NCBI GenBank assembly: GCA_002746415.1
Contig: NVXD01000006.1
Coordinates: forward strand, 1-64,000
DNA from: Flavobacteriaceae bacterium
Lineage (GTDB): Bacteria > Bacteroidota > Bacteroidia > Flavobacteriales > Flavobacteriaceae
Length of the DNA stretch: 64,000 bases
Direction: 5' to 3'
Positions within the stretch are counted from its first letter, which is position 1, and every line of letters begins with the position of its first letter. A model generated the notes under the pieces. The model ran no database searches. It saw only the letters and a program-made list of their open reading frames with translations, and was not told the DNA's origin. Below are positions 42,183 to 53,325 of the stretch, piece by piece. A program made the position numbers and the translations under genes.

Positions 42183-42638
42183 ATGAATATGCCAAAAAAA
42201 CTTGAAAATTACACTCTGGAAATTGCTGTTAAAGGAAGTGCCTCAAAGGCATTCACTGCCTTATCTCAACACGTACATTTGTGGTGGGGAGCAACAACTA
42301 ATGCGACCTCCAATGTTGGAGATGAATTTACAGTGAGCTTTGGGGATGCCAATTGGTCTTTTAGGGTAACTGACTTTGTTGCCAATGCCAAAATTACATG
42401 GGAATGTATTGGTGGCAATCCAGATTTTAATGCTGAATGGATTGGAGATACCCTCTATTGGACTATTGAACAAATTGGAGATACGGTCAAAATTAGTTTA
42501 GTACAAGTTGGACTAACACCAGACATGAACTGTTATGATATTTGTAATGCAGGGTGGAATTTCTTCATAACCAATAGCTTGCAAGCTTTTTTGGAAACAG
42601 GAGTTGGCAATTTTAATTTTACAACGCCTAGCATGTAA
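42183..42638 (+). CDS. SRPBCC-family protein
   Basis: A 151-residue protein of the START/AHSA1-like fold: 'KGSASKAFTALSQHVHLWWGATTNATSNVGDEFTVSFGD' and 'VTDFVANAKITWECIGG' are typical of the family, with a hydrophobic ligand cavity expected. It is the second gene of the HxlR-divergent unit with DUF1330. No signal peptide. Ligand unknown. Confidence 0.85.
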   Translation: MNMPKKLENYTLEIAVKGSASKAFTALSQHVHLWWGATTNATSNVGDEFTVSFGDANWSFRVTDFVANAKITWECIGGNPDFNAEWIGDTLYWTIEQIGDTVKISLVQVGLTPDMNCYDICNAGWNFFITNSLQAFLETGVGNFNFTTPSM

Positions 42639-42639
42639 C

Positions 42640-42670
42640 AAAAAAATCCCTAAGGTTTAGCCTCAGGGAT
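42640..42670 (-). terminator. Intrinsic terminator of the xylanase gene
   Basis: On the minus strand ATCCCTGAGG and CCTTAGGGAT form a stem with a short loop (42670-42646). It is followed directly by a run of six T (42645-42640), 54 bases after the xylanase stop. Confidence 0.8.
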
Positions 42671-42723
42671 AGTTGATTTCAATGATTGAAAGTTATTTAG
42701 AACAAGTTTGAACCTATTGTTTT

Positions 42724-43854
42724 TTACTCCTTTAACGCTTTAAGTGCCAGTAAACTTTCATATGCTTTTTTTCCTTTGTTATCTCTATCAAAAACTAATG
42801 GGTAGTTTGTTCGTCCTGCTGCTGGAAAGTTATTTTTCCATGAATCACCGTCATTAACTCCCCAGAATGTCACTCGGCTAATCACGTTTTTGTGCTTTAA
42901 AAATAAAGCGAAAATATCTTCATAACGTTTTGCAAGAGCAACACTAACAGAATCAGGTAAACCATTGGTATAAGGATTGTTTTGCGCGCTTATTTCGGCT
43001 CGCTGACTGATATCTGCTCCTTCCACATTTTTTGGATTAGGAAGCACATCAATATCTAGCTCTGTGATGGCAACTTTTACCCCTAGAGCGGCGTATTCCA
43101 AGATACTTGTTTCTATTTCGGCTAGGGTCGGAGAATTTAAATGCCAATGTCCCTGCATACCAATTCCGTCTATTTTAGCACCACTTTCCTGAATTTTTTT
43201 AACCATTCTAATCACCCCATTTCGTTTTGCTTCACCGGTCATGCTATAATCATTATAATACAAATCCGCTTCAGGGTCAGCAACAGCAGCCAATTTAAAA
43301 GATAATGCTAAATAGTCTTCTCCTAACACATCTAGAAATACAGATTTTCTTAAGGACCCATCACCTTCTACTGCTTCATTCACTACATCCCAACTGATTA
43401 ATTTACCAGCATATCTTCCAGCAATGGTATTGATATGATCCGTCATGGCACTGACCATTTCCGTACTGTCTTTAATTTCATAGAAAAATCTAGAAAGCTG
43501 ACTGTGCCAAATTAGCGTATGCCCATGTACTTTTGCTCCATTTTTTTCTGCTAAGGCAAATAGCTTATCAGGTGCTTCAAAATTAAAAGTATCTTTTGCA
43601 GGATGAATGTGCATGGACTTCATGATATTTTCAGCGGTATAACAATTAAACTCTTTTGCAATTAATGCACTTTGAATGCTATCTTGCTCATCTATTTGTC
43701 CTGAGTTTAAGGCAGTTCCAATTAGGAAATCGATTGCGTAACTATTGCGTAAAGAAGGTGCCTCTTCTACTGTTTTTTCAGATTTTGAGCCGCAGGATGT
43801 AACTAGAATAGTGATTAGGATAGCACATAATGTTGAGTTGATTCTCTTTAACAT
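42724..43854 (-). CDS. Endo-1,4-beta-xylanase (GH10) lipoprotein
   Basis: A 376-residue lipoprotein (lipobox VTSC, Cys21) with one GH10 TIM barrel and no carbohydrate-binding module. The acid/base Glu is in 'WDVVNEAVEG' and the nucleophile Glu in 'VAITELDIDV'; substrate-site motifs 'HGHTLIWHSQ' and 'GIGMQGHWHL' are intact. It should cleave xylan or xylo-oligosaccharides at the cell surface or in the periplasm. No SusCD pair is adjacent. Its own terminator follows at 42640-42670. Confidence 0.95.
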   Translation of the reverse strand: MLKRINSTLCAILITILVTSCGSKSEKTVEEAPSLRNSYAIDFLIGTALNSGQIDEQDSIQSALIAKEFNCYTAENIMKSMHIHPAKDTFNFEAPDKLFALAEKNGAKVHGHTLIWHSQLSRFFYEIKDSTEMVSAMTDHINTIAGRYAGKLISWDVVNEAVEGDGSLRKSVFLDVLGEDYLALSFKLAAVADPEADLYYNDYSMTGEAKRNGVIRMVKKIQESGAKIDGIGMQGHWHLNSPTLAEIETSILEYAALGVKVAITELDIDVLPNPKNVEGADISQRAEISAQNNPYTNGLPDSVSVALAKRYEDIFALFLKHKNVISRVTFWGVNDGDSWKNNFPAAGRTNYPLVFDRDNKGKKAYESLLALKALKE

Positions 43855-43953
43855 GACAGTTTTTGTTTTAATTGTTTGAATTAGTTAATCCTATAAAAAT
43901 AGTTCATAAATATTATATTGATACAGTTCCTGTTATTTTTAAATTACTATTTA

Positions 43954-45018
43954 CTAACTACTATTAAGTCCTCCTTTTAAATTGATAAGGTCGTTTTTGA
44001 AGTCAAAGTCCTCCAGTATTTTAATAGCCGCCTTACTGCGCATGCCAGATTTGCAATACACCAAAAGTTTTTTGTCAGTGGAAATTTCTACTTGCCTGTC
44101 CTCTAATTCACCCAAGGGAATGTGAAGGCCGCCAATATGGTCTTGTTCTCGCTCCTCAAACGTCCGCACGTCTAGCACATTAAAGTCATCCTTAGTATTC
44201 TGATAGGTTTTGAAATCAATTTCTAAAAACTCCGTTTTAATAGCACAGACAAAGGCGTAATCTTGGTCTAATGTCTGAACTACTATTCCACTATTTTTTT
44301 GAAAGGAAAATAATTGTTGTTGTACGCCTAATGCATCATAGGTTAGTAGGGTACCCGATAAAACTTTGCCTATTCCACAAATCATTTTTAAGACCTCATT
44401 CGCTTGTAAGGCACCTATTATACCTGGTAGTACTCCTAAAACTCCAATGTCTGAACAATTTGGCACAGATCCTTCTTTAGGTGGATTGGGATATAAACAG
44501 CGGTAGCTAGGGCCATTTTTATAATTAAAGACAGAAACTTGCCCTGCAAATTTAAAAATAGAACCAAAAACCACAGGTTTGTTAGTGAGTATGGCTGCAT
44601 CATTTATGAGATATCGACTCTGAAAATTATCAGTGCCATCTACAATTATGTCATAATTAGCAAAAAGAGTCAAGGCATTGTCCTTATTAAGCCTTTCGGG
44701 ATACACATCAAATTTTATAAAAGGATTTAGTACGGATAACTTTTCAGCAGCAATTCTTGCCTTGTTTTTTCCAATGTCCTCATGATTAAATAGTATCTGA
44801 CGTTGTAAATTACTTTGTTCAACACTATCATCATCGACAATACCGATTGCGCCCACACCAGCAGCGGCAAGATATTGCAATACGGGACAGCCTAGTCCTC
44901 CTGCTCCTATTACTAGTACCTTGGCTTTTTTTAGTTTTAATTGTCCTACTTCCCCTATTTCGTTTAAAAGGAGATGCCGACTATATTGTTTGCTTTCTTC
45001 TGCGGTTAATGTGGTCAT
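43954..45018 (-). CDS. thiF: ThiF-type E1-like enzyme fused to rhodanese
   Basis: A 354-residue protein. The adenylation domain (about 1-250) has 'VLVIGAGGLGCPVLQYLAAAG' and 'VDGTDNFQSRYLIND'; the rhodanese domain (about 265-354) has active loop 'VYCKSGMRSKAA'. It adenylates and sulfurates ThiS for thiazole synthesis. As in the MoeB paralogue at 24225, the first zinc Cys is replaced (SYRCLYP) and there is no second CxxC. Last gene of the thiamine operon, 21 bases after thiH. Confidence 0.9.
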   Translation of the reverse strand: MTTLTAEESKQYSRHLLLNEIGEVGQLKLKKAKVLVIGAGGLGCPVLQYLAAAGVGAIGIVDDDSVEQSNLQRQILFNHEDIGKNKARIAAEKLSVLNPFIKFDVYPERLNKDNALTLFANYDIIVDGTDNFQSRYLINDAAILTNKPVVFGSIFKFAGQVSVFNYKNGPSYRCLYPNPPKEGSVPNCSDIGVLGVLPGIIGALQANEVLKMICGIGKVLSGTLLTYDALGVQQQLFSFQKNSGIVVQTLDQDYAFVCAIKTEFLEIDFKTYQNTKDDFNVLDVRTFEEREQDHIGGLHIPLGELEDRQVEISTDKKLLVYCKSGMRSKAAIKILEDFDFKNDLINLKGGLNSS

Positions 45019-45039
45019 TTAAGGACTTATTTATTGGTG

Positions 45040-46161
45040 TCAGGACGCATTAGTTAAACTAGTATCCCAATCTTTCCAAACAACCTCATACCCCTGGGAG
45101 GCTATCATCTCTTTTATTTCTTGGGTATTGCGTTCATCAGAAATTTCAAATTGCTCCAGGGATTCTGGAGCTACGGTATAGCCACCAGGGTTCGTTTTAG
45201 ATTCTGCACTTATAGAGGTAATTCCCAAATTGATGATATTATTCCTGAAATTTTCAGTTTCTCGGGTAGACATAGAAAGTTCCACGTTTTCGTCTAATAA
45301 CCGATAAGCACAAATTAGTTGTACTAAATCGGAATCTAACATTTCTACCTTAGGCTCCACATTTCCTTGGTGTGGTCGCAATCTTGGAAAGGATATAGAA
45401 TACTTAGTTTTCCAATAGTTCTTTTGTAAATATTTTAAATGCAGTGCCGTATAAAAGCTATCTACTCGCCAATCTTCTAGTCCAAATAAAGCACCCAACC
45501 CAATTTTATGAATCCCAGCTTTTCCTAACCTGTCCGGCGTATCTAATCGATAATGAAAATTAGACTTTTTTCCTTTTGGATGATGTTCTTTATAGGTAGC
45601 CTCATGATAGGTTTCTTGGTAAACCAATACGGCATGAAGCCCCTCCCCTTTTAAGGTTTCGTACTCATCTTGGTTAAGGGGTTGTACCTCCATAGAAATG
45701 TTAGCGAATTGTGACTGGATTAATGAAATAGCATTCTTTATGTATGGAACCCCCACTGTTTTATTGGCTTCTCCTGTCACCAATAAAATATGGTCGTACC
45801 CCAAATTTTTAATATGAGCTACCTCGGCTAGAATCTCATTATCCGTTAGTGTTCTACGGCGTATTTTGTTGGTCATACTAAAGCCGCAATACGTACAAAT
45901 ATTTTGGCATTCGTTAGAAAGGTACATCGGAATATACATTTGTATGGTATTCCCAAATCGCTTTTTAGTTAAGGCGTTACTGCGTTGCGCCAATTCTTCT
46001 ATAAAAGGTTTGGCAGCAGGGGAAATCAATACCTTAAAATCATCCAAATCAATCTTCTCTTTTCGTAGGACCGTTTGTACATCGGCCTCAGAAACAGCAT
46101 AGATTTCTTCTTTAAGGGTATCCCAATCGTATAAATTAAAAGTATCTCTAAAACTATTCAT
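45040..46161 (-). CDS. thiH: 2-iminoacetate synthase ThiH
   Basis: A 373-residue radical SAM enzyme that cleaves tyrosine to give the dehydroglycine used in the thiazole ring. Cluster motif '[11 protein letters not shown]' (CxxxCxxC) near residue 86, then '[17 protein letters not shown]' and '[11 protein letters not shown]' as in ThiH. Length is as expected. It overlaps thiG by 8 bases. Presence of ThiH rather than the oxidase ThiO means tyrosine is the source for the thiazole. Confidence 0.95.
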   Translation of the reverse strand: MNSFRDTFNLYDWDTLKEEIYAVSEADVQTVLRKEKIDLDDFKVLISPAAKPFIEELAQRSNALTKKRFGNTIQMYIPMYLSNECQNICTYCGFSMTNKIRRRTLTDNEILAEVAHIKNLGYDHILLVTGEANKTVGVPYIKNAISLIQSQFANISMEVQPLNQDEYETLKGEGLHAVLVYQETYHEATYKEHHPKGKKSNFHYRLDTPDRLGKAGIHKIGLGALFGLEDWRVDSFYTALHLKYLQKNYWKTKYSISFPRLRPHQGNVEPKVEMLDSDLVQLICAYRLLDENVELSMSTRETENFRNNIINLGITSISAESKTNPGGYTVAPESLEQFEISDERNTQEIKEMIASQGYEVVWKDWDTSLTNAS

Positions 46162-46927
46162 TTAAAAAAGAGGTTAAAGGACTGCTAGCTTCTGCAAGTT
46201 TTTTAATAGGAGCTAATTTGGCATTATAGGCCATTCTACCAGCCTTAACAGCCATTTTAAAAGCTATTCCCATTTCAACTGGATTTTGTGATACAGCAAT
46301 GGCGGTATTTACCAATACGGCATCTGCTCCTAGTTCCATGGCATATGCAGCATGTGAGGGCGCTCCAATGCCCGCATCTACAATTACAGGAACATTACTT
46401 TGCTCGATAATAATTTCTAAAAAATCTGCTGTTTTTAAACCTTTATTACTACCTATTGGTGCTCCTAAAGGCATTACACATTGAGCTCCTACTTCTTCTA
46501 AGCGTTTGCACAATACAGGGTCCGCATGAATATACGGCATCACCACAAAACCTAATTTCACCAATTCTTCAGCTGCTTTTAGAGTTTCAATTGGGTCTGG
46601 TAATAAATATCTTGGGTCAGGATGAATCTCTAATTTAATCCAGTTTGTTTTTAAAGCCTCTCTAGCCAACTCTGCAGCAAATATAGCTTCCTTGGCAGTA
46701 CGCACTCCAGATGTATTTGGCAACAAATTAATGTGACTTGCATGTAAATGCGTCAACATATCATCCGAGGTATTCGTTAGCTCCACACGCTTTAATGCGA
46801 CTGTAACCAATTCACTTTCAGAAGCTATTATGGCCTCCCTCATAAGTGCTGTATTACTGAATTTTCCAGTACCAGTGAATAATCTTGATGAAAATTCTTT
46901 ATCAGCTATTTTAAGTGTGTCTGTCAT
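46154..46927 (-). CDS. thiG: Thiazole synthase ThiG
   Basis: A 257-residue (beta/alpha)8 enzyme joining deoxyxylulose phosphate, dehydroglycine and ThiS thiocarboxylate. Signatures include '[12 protein letters not shown]' at the N-terminus, 'VALKRVEL' (with the Lys), '[13 protein letters not shown]', '[13 protein letters not shown]' and '[29 protein letters not shown]'. It starts immediately after thiE and overlaps thiH, so the three are tightly coupled. Confidence 0.96.
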   Translation of the reverse strand: MTDTLKIADKEFSSRLFTGTGKFSNTALMREAIIASESELVTVALKRVELTNTSDDMLTHLHASHINLLPNTSGVRTAKEAIFAAELAREALKTNWIKLEIHPDPRYLLPDPIETLKAAEELVKLGFVVMPYIHADPVLCKRLEEVGAQCVMPLGAPIGSNKGLKTADFLEIIIEQSNVPVIVDAGIGAPSHAAYAMELGADAVLVNTAIAVSQNPVEMGIAFKMAVKAGRMAYNAKLAPIKKLAEASSPLTSFLNE

Positions 46928-47578
46928 TTAATCTTTTTTTGGTTTCCAAATCTGCTCTTGTGAAGCAGGCGTTTGCAGTATTTTATTGAAGGATGAAAGG
47001 GATCTAAAATTGCGTGTTATTTCCCCAGAAATGGCAATTCCGTGTACTCCTGTGCTCATTATTTCTGGAACATCGGCAAGGGTAATGCCGCCAATAGCGA
47101 TAATGGGAGTTTCTGTTTTTAATTCATCGATAATAGCCTGGTAACCTTTTAACCCTAGTACTGGACTTAGGTTTTCTTTTGTTTTGGTGAATTTAAAAGG
47201 TCCAAGACCAATATAGTCAACTCCTTTTTTTATAAGTGCTTCACAATCTTGCAAGGTATTTGCCGTGCCCCCAACAAGATAATAGTTCCCCAAAAATTCT
47301 CTTGCAATAGTTGGAGAAGCATCCGTTTTCCCTAAATGAACACCATCTGCTTTCACCTCTTTTGCTATTTTGTAAAAATCGTTTATGATAAGTCGGGTTT
47401 GAAATTGGGCGGTAATCTCTCTGGCCTTTTGAGCTGTTTTCAGGAGGATATTTTTGCTTTCATTTTTAAGCCTTAATTGCACCAACTCGGCACCATGAAT
47501 ACAGGCTTGTTGAATATTTTCCAAATGCGCTTCAGGGGTTGTCCCTTGTGATATATAATGTAGTTTACTTATGTTCAT
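46928..47578 (-). CDS. thiE: Thiamine phosphate synthase ThiE
   Basis: A 216-residue TIM-barrel enzyme coupling HMP pyrophosphate to thiazole phosphate. Seen: 'LVQLRLKNE' (phosphate and Arg contacts), 'LIINDFYKIAKEVKADGVHLGKTD', 'YIGLGPFKFTKTK' and 'PIIAIGGITLADVPEIMSTGVHGIAISGEI'. Ordinary length. Of the two ThiE/TenI-like genes here this is the one with the intact ThiE motifs. It abuts thiG with no gap; 158 bases without a gene precede it. Confidence 0.93.
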   Translation of the reverse strand: MNISKLHYISQGTTPEAHLENIQQACIHGAELVQLRLKNESKNILLKTAQKAREITAQFQTRLIINDFYKIAKEVKADGVHLGKTDASPTIAREFLGNYYLVGGTANTLQDCEALIKKGVDYIGLGPFKFTKTKENLSPVLGLKGYQAIIDELKTETPIIAIGGITLADVPEIMSTGVHGIAISGEITRNFRSLSSFNKILQTPASQEQIWKPKKD

Positions 47579-47736
47579 GTTTTTTAGAAATAAGAGGTTA
47601 AATTTAAGGTAGCTATAAGGTTTTTACAATAGCCATTATAATATCTTATGCACTTCTTCTATTCGTTTTAGTTGTTTTCCTTAATTACAATTTCACTATT
47701 TTTAGTTAAGAATAATAAAGTTACACCTTACAATTC

Positions 47737-48504
47737 TTAACTATTCATTCTTAGTTCTATGTGCGTTCCCAATAACGACTCATTAGAGTTTAAAAATGTT
47801 TCTGTATAATACTTTGCTAGCCTACAAGCATCCTCTAAAGGGATTCCTTTTGCTAGGTTTGATGCTAAGGCAGCCGATAAAACACAACCACTGCCATGTT
47901 TTTCATGAATTTTATCTACTTTGGGTTCTATGTTTGTTTGTATAATACCACTATGATGCAATTGATCCCAGCCTTTTTGATCGGCTCTATGCCCGCCTTT
48001 TAAATAGATGTTGGTTTTTTGTGTCATATAACTAAGAGTATCGGCAATAGATTTCTCTGGGTATAATGCTTTTATCTCCTCGTAATTTGGGGTGATTAAA
48101 TAGCTGTATTCCATTACCCTATCAAAATGTTGAAGGTATTCTTCACTGTGAAAATTGTATCCTGCACTTGCTTTTAAAATGGGATCTACAATAATTTTAA
48201 TGTTTGGGTCATGCTGGCGAATAAATTCGAGTAAATTGGCCAAAACATCCCAGTTTTCTATAATCCCTATTTTTATAACAGGAACCGAAAACCGATTTAA
48301 CAACGTCTCTAGCTGCCCTTTAATCGTTTTATATGGTACCCATTCGCAGCTTTTAAACGAAACATCATCTTGAATGGTAACAGCTGTACAAACAGATAAA
48401 CCATATAGGCCATGGGCTTCAAAAGTTTTAATATCTGAAGTAATTCCCGCACCGCTGGATGGGTCTAAACCGCCTATGCTAATGATGTACGCATGCTCCT
48501 GCAT
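47737..48504 (-). CDS. thiD: Hydroxymethylpyrimidine (phosphate) kinase ThiD
   Basis: A 255-residue ribokinase-fold enzyme phosphorylating HMP and HMP-P. 'ISIGGLDPSSGAGITSDIKTFEAHGLYG' is the substrate-binding start, 'KIIVDPILKASAGYNF' and 'YLITPNYEEIKAL' the central part, and 'HEKHGSGCVLSAALASNLAKG' the anion hole with catalytic Asp replaced by Cys-type GSGC typical of ThiD. 13 bases downstream of the TenI-like gene. Confidence 0.92.
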   Translation of the reverse strand: MQEHAYIISIGGLDPSSGAGITSDIKTFEAHGLYGLSVCTAVTIQDDVSFKSCEWVPYKTIKGQLETLLNRFSVPVIKIGIIENWDVLANLLEFIRQHDPNIKIIVDPILKASAGYNFHSEEYLQHFDRVMEYSYLITPNYEEIKALYPEKSIADTLSYMTQKTNIYLKGGHRADQKGWDQLHHSGIIQTNIEPKVDKIHEKHGSGCVLSAALASNLAKGIPLEDACRLAKYYTETFLNSNESLLGTHIELRMNS

Positions 48505-48517
48505 CTTATTCTTGTAT

Positions 48518-49114
48518 TTAAAAAATTGCAGCCGCAGCTGTATTGATTTTTTTAAAACTATCTAAAGGGTTTTCGCTATTCCAAACACCACCCAAGACCC
48601 CTACTCCTTGGTAGCCCATGGTTTTGAATCTGTCCAAATTCTCCACCATTGCACCACCCATACCTACTATTTTTTTAGGAATATGCTGTACTGTAAACCC
48701 TTTTCCTTGATATCCTTCTTTAGAAATGGATGTGAACACTGGACTTAGCAAATGGTAATCGAACTCAAAGTCGCACTTTTCTATGGTGTCTGGATCATGA
48801 AAAGAACTGCTTATTGTTTTTCCTGTCATTTGCAAGGTATTAAAATACCCACTGCCCTCTTCTAAAACATCCCGCCTTTTCTGTTCCTGGAAATGAATGC
48901 CTTTTAAATTAAAGGAATTGACTAATTCATGACAAAAATGAACCACAATTCGGTTGTGATATTGTTCCTCAATTTGTTGTAAATATGCACTATGTTGCTC
49001 GTGATTTTTAGCAGGTTTACGCAAATGATAGTATTCCAAACCTTCCTGAAACAGGTTGTTCAGTATTTCAATTTCGTTGGGTATGTCTGCTTCTGGAGCA
49101 ATTAATACAATCAT
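48518..49114 (-). CDS. ThiE/TenI-like protein
   Basis: A 198-residue TIM-barrel protein resembling TenI more than ThiE: 'GLEYYHLRKPAKN', 'RIVVHFCHELVNSFNLKGIHFQEQKR', 'ISSSFHDPDTIEKCDFEFDYHLLSPVFTSISKEGY'. It has the overall ThiE strand order, but the canonical 'NDxxxxA' and 'GVHLGxxD' motifs are altered. A thiazole tautomerase (TenI) role is the likeliest in a pathway that already has ThiE. Located between thiC and thiD. Confidence 0.75.
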   Translation of the reverse strand: MIVLIAPEADIPNEIEILNNLFQEGLEYYHLRKPAKNHEQHSAYLQQIEEQYHNRIVVHFCHELVNSFNLKGIHFQEQKRRDVLEEGSGYFNTLQMTGKTISSSFHDPDTIEKCDFEFDYHLLSPVFTSISKEGYQGKGFTVQHIPKKIVGMGGAMVENLDRFKTMGYQGVGVLGGVWNSENPLDSFKKINTAAAAIF

Positions 49115-49202
49115 TTTATGTATGGTGTCACTTTTATTGAATTTCAGAATGTTTATGGACTGATATAAACATTGAAAAAGGTTGAGTTAGGGATTGCAGC
49201 GG

Positions 49203-49262
49203 TATCTTTTTTTTTTTGAAAAAGATATAGCGCAAAGCCCGACACCCGCTATTTCAAGCGGG
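49203..49262 (-). promoter_or_regulatory. Structured element between thiC and the TenI-like gene
   Basis: The 166-base gap after thiC contains two hairpins: CCCGCT/AGCGGG (49245-49262, 6-base loop) and TATCTTTTT/AAAAAGATA (49203-49227), joined by a 17-base spacer including AAAGCCCGAC. The composition differs from the surrounding DNA. It may attenuate transcription or mark an mRNA end between thiC and the distal genes. From memory, similar GGATTGCAGCGG...AAAGCCCGAC segments recur in flavobacterial genomes. Confidence 0.5.
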
Positions 49263-49280
49263 AGGAACTTCCTAAAAAAA

Positions 49281-51170
<1,890 letters not shown>

Positions 51171-51191
51171 TTATAGAATAGTTATGTTTGT

Positions 51192-51395
51192 TTAGCCTCC
51201 CTGGGTGGCCTGTATTATTAATAGGGTGTCGTTTTGTTTTAGTATTGTACTTTCCCAATGGGTTTGAGAAATAATAGCCTGATTAATAGCTATTGCTACC
51301 CCACTCGTAGGAGATTGTATTTTATGTAATAGCTGTAATACATTTAGGTTGTCGCCAATCTCTAAAGGAAGTTCATTATGAAAAATAGTAATCAT
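51192..51395 (-). CDS. thiS: Sulfur carrier protein ThiS
   Basis: A 67-residue ubiquitin-like carrier ending in '...IQATQGG'; the terminal Gly-Gly is adenylated and thiocarboxylated by ThiF-rhodanese and delivers sulfur to ThiG. 'MITIFHNELPLEIGDNLNVLQLL' fits the first strands and helix. First coding gene after the TPP riboswitch. Confidence 0.92.
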   Translation of the reverse strand: MITIFHNELPLEIGDNLNVLQLLHKIQSPTSGVAIAINQAIISQTHWESTILKQNDTLLIIQATQGG

Positions 51396-51520
51396 ATACA
51401 GTATATTTTATATGCTGTAAAATCTAAGGATAGAAAGTCTTTGAAATAAATACCTAAATTCTGAACTAGAAATTAGGGGTTAAGAAAAGATGGAACACAC
51501 TAGTTTAAAAGTATGCTTTA

Positions 51521-51602
51521 ACTTTTCCCTTCGGCGGTACTAACCGCATCAGGTTCAAAGGGTAATTCTCAGTTCCTTTTTAAAAGGCACACCCCTAAAG
51601 TT
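51521..51602 (-). promoter_or_regulatory. TPP riboswitch (THI element)
   Basis: On the minus strand the conserved thi-box pieces appear in order: GGGGTG near 51590, CTGAGA near 51570, ACCCTTTGAACCTGATG (about 51550-51564) and GGTTAGTACCGCCGAAGGGA (about 51527-51546). The aptamer should bind thiamine pyrophosphate and repress the operon beginning with thiS, 125 bases downstream. The segment between aptamer and thiS holds no gene and would house the expression platform. Confidence 0.96.
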
Positions 51603-51753
51603 TACTATGTAAATGTAATACTATTTGATAATTAGATGAACTGTTAGCTCTAGTAATTTTTAAATACAATATTATGTGCTGACAATGAGCATTTTATTCT
51701 GTTTCCACTATAAGGAAAGTTTTAGAGTGCAAATTGAAACATGAGTTATGGTA

Positions 51754-53145
51754 TCAGGATGCTACTGATTTAAGTAGCAATACCCAGTCATTAATTTCAT
51801 CATCTGAATTTTCAGGCGTAAAAATATAGCTACCAGTATTTTTATAAGTTCCTATTGTTTGTTCTTCTCCTGTTTTAGGGTTGAACCAAAAAGCTTGGAT
51901 TTTTTCTCCAGCTATTTCCCCTAGCTGTATCTCCATTGGTTTTCCAGTATAGGTATATACAAAAGCATAATTAGATCCTCGAGTCGCCAAAATATACTCA
52001 TATGCTTCACCTACATTATTTAACACCAAGGATTGGTCTGGAACTCTGTCATAATAAGAAACTGAAAGCATTAATTTTTTTAAATGCTTCATTTGGTTTA
52101 CGCCTTCAGAATCTAGGACTTCATTCCAATATTCACGTGCGCCAAAAGCTGGATTTTCATCTTTGGGTTTGTGCATTTGCATTACAGCATTGTGTCCATA
52201 TGTAAAACCACTACCACCAGAAAACACAGACCAATAGGCGTATCTACGTACATCATCTGCAGTCCAATAGGGTTCAGAAGGGTCATGTAATCCCTGTGGA
52301 ATAGACTCATAGGAAGGTTCACCATCCAAGGTGGGTTTTATAGGCTTTAAGACATAATCCTCTTGTACATATTTGTAATTATCCTGTCCGTGAGCGGTAA
52401 CCTCTTCCTCTTGGTCATATCTTCTGTATCCAGACTGGAACATATTAAAATCCAACCACTCTTCCTGATGAAACCAAGTAGATGATTTTTTCCTACCGAA
52501 AGGATGAAACGTAATCAATTGATTTTCATTTTGGTTCAATGTTTCTCCCATACTTTTCCATAAAGCTGTATGTTCATTTCCTTTTGTATCACCTCCATTT
52601 AACCATATAATATGGTTTTGATGGTATCTTTTGGCCAACCAATCTGCATATTTAGTCGCATCCTCCAAGGATACATCTCCGGCTTTGACATTGGTGCCCC
52701 ATACAGGAACCATTGCCATATACATGCCCTTTTCTTTTGCTAGTTTTACAATATAATCTACATGATCCCAATAATCGTACTCATTTTGGTTGCTGGGGTT
52801 CTTACCCTCCATGAGATAAGGTTGTGATACATTTTGATTGAGGAGTGCAGAAGCTCCATAGAAATTTTTTGCTTTTAATTCATGCAACACCATCACCTGA
52901 ATTACATTAAAACCTTTTTCGGCTCTATCATCCATGTATTTCACAGCTTCCTCTCTACTTAGCTTAGAGAATAGTAGCCAAGCAGTATCCCCCAACCAAA
53001 AAAATGGCTGGTTATCCTGGGTGGAAAAATACCTTTGGTTTTCGGATATTTTTAAAATCTGAAGCTGGCTCGTATCCATTTGTTGTGCTTTACATCCCCA
53101 GAAAAAAAGCAGGGAGCACAAAACAATTGTTTTACAGGTTTCCAT
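51754..53145 (-). CDS. DUF4038 glycosidase (GH140/apiosidase-like) lipoprotein
   Basis: From ATG 53145 a 463-residue lipoprotein (lipobox FWGC). In-frame starts at 53211 and 53256 would add 22-37 basic residues before the signal and are less likely. DUF4038 TIM barrel: 'FFWLGDTAWLLFSKLSREEAVKYMDDRAEKGFNVIQVM', 'NHIIWLNGGDTKGNEH', and the Glu in 'PTLDGEPSYE'. A C-terminal beta domain from about 375 ('YAFVYTYTGKPMEIQL') is the putative collagen-binding-like module. GH140 members release apiose from rhamnogalacturonan II; the exact substrate here is unknown. Confidence 0.85.
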   Translation of the reverse strand: METCKTIVLCSLLFFWGCKAQQMDTSQLQILKISENQRYFSTQDNQPFFWLGDTAWLLFSKLSREEAVKYMDDRAEKGFNVIQVMVLHELKAKNFYGASALLNQNVSQPYLMEGKNPSNQNEYDYWDHVDYIVKLAKEKGMYMAMVPVWGTNVKAGDVSLEDATKYADWLAKRYHQNHIIWLNGGDTKGNEHTALWKSMGETLNQNENQLITFHPFGRKKSSTWFHQEEWLDFNMFQSGYRRYDQEEEVTAHGQDNYKYVQEDYVLKPIKPTLDGEPSYESIPQGLHDPSEPYWTADDVRRYAYWSVFSGGSGFTYGHNAVMQMHKPKDENPAFGAREYWNEVLDSEGVNQMKHLKKLMLSVSYYDRVPDQSLVLNNVGEAYEYILATRGSNYAFVYTYTGKPMEIQLGEIAGEKIQAFWFNPKTGEEQTIGTYKNTGSYIFTPENSDDEINDWVLLLKSVAS

Positions 53146-53325
53146 TCCTGATGCAATAGATTTTTTAAGCCTATTACCAGTAGCCTTAGTAAAATTGTTT
53201 TTAATTTTCATTTTATAATTAGGGTATTTCTCAATGTTGGTTTTACTATACAACAAAAGAGTATCCCTTTACTATAAATTGGAAGTAAGTAAAGGGAATC
53301 GTTTTTATCAAATTTAGAAAGAGCA

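Noticed and set aside
49211-49217. Long T run taken as a simple terminator after thiC
   Set aside because: On the minus strand it reads as an A run inside a weak AT stem, so it is not a canonical intrinsic terminator; reported as a structured element instead.
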